NCBI GenBank assembly: GCA_038147335.1
Contig: JAYQTK010000002.1
Coordinates: 372,001 to 436,000 of the forward strand
Source: Marisimplicoccus sp038147335
GTDB taxonomy: Bacteria > Bacteroidota > Bacteroidia > Flavobacteriales > Flavobacteriaceae
Direction of reading: 5' to 3'
Length of the DNA stretch: 64,000 bases
Part shown: positions 63,415-64,000 of the stretch, in pieces
Layout of the letters: the number at the start of each line of letters is the position of its first letter
How positions within the stretch are numbered: the stretch's first letter is position 1
Position numbers and translations under genes: made by a program
The notes under the pieces: generated by a model
What the model was told of the DNA's origin: nothing
The model's input: only the letters and a program-made list of their open reading frames with translations
Database searches by the model: none

Positions 63415-63759
63415 ATGGGAACCTTTTGGATATTAGTATCGCTGATTTTATTTGTTTGTGTTTTATTAATACTTGTGATTATGGTTCAAAACCCTAAAGG
63501 AGGAGGTCTATCTTCGACTTTTGGTGGAGGGCAACAACAAATTGGTGGTGTAAAAAGCACCACAGATTTTCTTGATAAAAGCACATGGGCTCTTGCTATA
63601 ATTATTCTTGTTTTGATTCTTATTTCAAACGTAACATTAATGAATGATTCAGATAACTCTGATTCAATTCTAATTGATGAATCAATTCCTGAGCAAACCA
63701 TTCCAGAAATTCCAGAACAAAGTATTCCTGAGATTCCCACTGAAACTATAGATGATTAA
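63415..63759 (+). CDS. secG: Preprotein translocase subunit SecG
   Basis: SecG is a small membrane subunit of the SecYEG channel. The 114-residue protein has two membrane helices (residues 3-25 and 56-75), with the conserved MVQNPKGGGLSSTFGGG segment between them. The tail has a short acidic IPEIPEQ-type repeat, which is common in Bacteroidota. It ends the miaB-secG run; a hairpin follows at 63771-63791. Confidence 0.93.
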   Translation: MGTFWILVSLILFVCVLLILVIMVQNPKGGGLSSTFGGGQQQIGGVKSTTDFLDKSTWALAIIILVLILISNVTLMNDSDNSDSILIDESIPEQTIPEIPEQSIPEIPTETIDD

Positions 63760-63770
63760 TGTCATGATGT

Positions 63771-63791
63771 CATGAAAAATACTTTTTCATG
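63771..63791 (+). terminator. AT-rich hairpin between secG and groES (possible terminator)
   Basis: A 9-bp perfect inverted repeat (CATGAAAAA and TTTTTCATG) with a 3-nt loop lies 12 nt after the secG stop. The arm is AT-rich and no long T run follows, so it is a weak terminator; it may instead be a regulatory element of groES. A direct repeat TGTCATGA precedes it. Confidence 0.4.
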
Positions 63792-63840
63792 CATTTTAAA
63801 TGATATGGCATAGTTTGTGAAATTTTAAAAATAAAAAAAC

Positions 63841-64000
63841 ATGAGCAAAATTAATATTAAACCACTTGCAGATAGAGTTTTAGTTCAACCTTCTGAAGCC
63901 GAAACAACTACTTCATCTGGGATCATTATTCCAGATACTGCAAAAGAGAAGCCTCAGAGAGGAAAAATTGTTGCAGCTGGACCTGGAACAAAAGACAACC
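63841..64000 (+). CDS. groES: Co-chaperonin GroES, N-terminal part
   Basis: The gene starts at the ATG at 63841 and runs off the window. The first residues include KINIKPLADRVLVQPSEAE, SGIIIPDTAKEKPQRG and KIVAAGPG, typical of GroES. GroES caps the GroEL ring for protein folding. groEL presumably follows outside the window. A TGGCATAGTTTG sequence about 22 nt upstream is a candidate promoter but is one T short of the TAnnTTTG consensus. Confidence 0.96.
   Translation, partial: MSKINIKPLADRVLVQPSEAETTTSSGIIIPDTAKEKPQRGKIVAAGPGTKDN

Noticed and set aside
63806..63817. Sigma-54 promoter upstream of groES (TGGCATAGTTTG)
   Set aside because: The spacing between the GG and the TTG parts is too short for sigma-54; a sigma-ABfr-like element or no promoter is more likely.

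Overview
The window is low-GC DNA densely packed with genes, and it reads as a marine-type member of the Bacteroidota, most likely Flavobacteriia with a reduced genome. The evidence is a SusC/SusD pair, many short lipoprotein signal peptides, a NagB/PIG-L fusion, NhaD, LptE and SecG beside a sigma-54 activator, and Bacteroidota-type promoters (TAnnTTTG, sometimes with TTG or TTTG about 19-20 nt upstream). Shine-Dalgarno sites are not evident. Neighbouring genes commonly touch or overlap by 1-23 nt. There are no rRNA genes, CRISPR arrays, insertion sequences or prophage genes, and two tRNA genes (Val-TAC and initiator Met-CAT).

Layout. 0-8.5 kb: the end of an M20 peptidase, ruvC, a TonB-like lipoprotein, a small Cys-rich membrane protein overlapping an Nramp-like transporter, lipA, lpxK, a short Nif3, a zinc-ribbon-type coiled-coil protein without its cysteines, a glycosylasparaginase and an M48 protease. 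8.5-15 kb: a minus-strand glycerol and glycerophosphodiester operon (glpK-glpD-glpF-SDR-GDPD-MBL hydrolase-DUF2834). 15-20 kb: a secreted protein of unknown function, an SDR, an S9 peptidase, an M14 carboxypeptidase and tRNA-Val. 20-28 kb: a minus-strand series of porin, anmK, a paralogue of the unknown secreted protein, nhaD, folC and an outer-membrane barrel protein. 28-40.8 kb: housekeeping genes (rnhB, lipB, lysS, alaS, der, era), a glucosaminidase, an M23 peptidase and a MerR regulator, then tRNA-fMet. 40.8-53.5 kb: two membrane proteins and a nutrient-scavenging block made of SusC/SusD, a gamma-glutamyltransferase, an SGNH hydrolase, an M20 amidohydrolase and NagB/PIG-L. 53.6-64 kb: trxB, an arginase-fold protein, topA, an MBL/rhodanese protein, then miaB, a sigma-54 activator, lptE, a TPR protein, secG and the start of groES.

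How the genes work together. Many products act at the envelope: LpxK and LptE for lipopolysaccharide, SecG for export, M23 and glucosaminidase enzymes and AnmK for peptidoglycan turnover and recycling, and secreted peptidases together with SusCD for peptide or glycan scavenging. Another set feeds glycerol and glycerophosphodiesters into central metabolism through GlpF, GlpK, GlpD and GDPD.

The main oddity is that five genes (porin, anmK, susC, nagB, topA) are broken by single-base length differences, mostly in short A/T runs, while the protein sequence on either side stays well conserved. Because topA is essential, consensus errors are the leading explanation, with real decay possible for the porin. 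Other points worth a second look are key residues lost from conserved families: the zinc-ribbon cysteines, the Nramp metal site, the arginase metal ligands and the NagB catalytic Asp. Also notable are a Nif3 without its usual insert, a miaB with no standard start codon, promoters placed so close to start codons that the mRNAs may be leaderless, and a pair of uncharacterised secreted paralogues.
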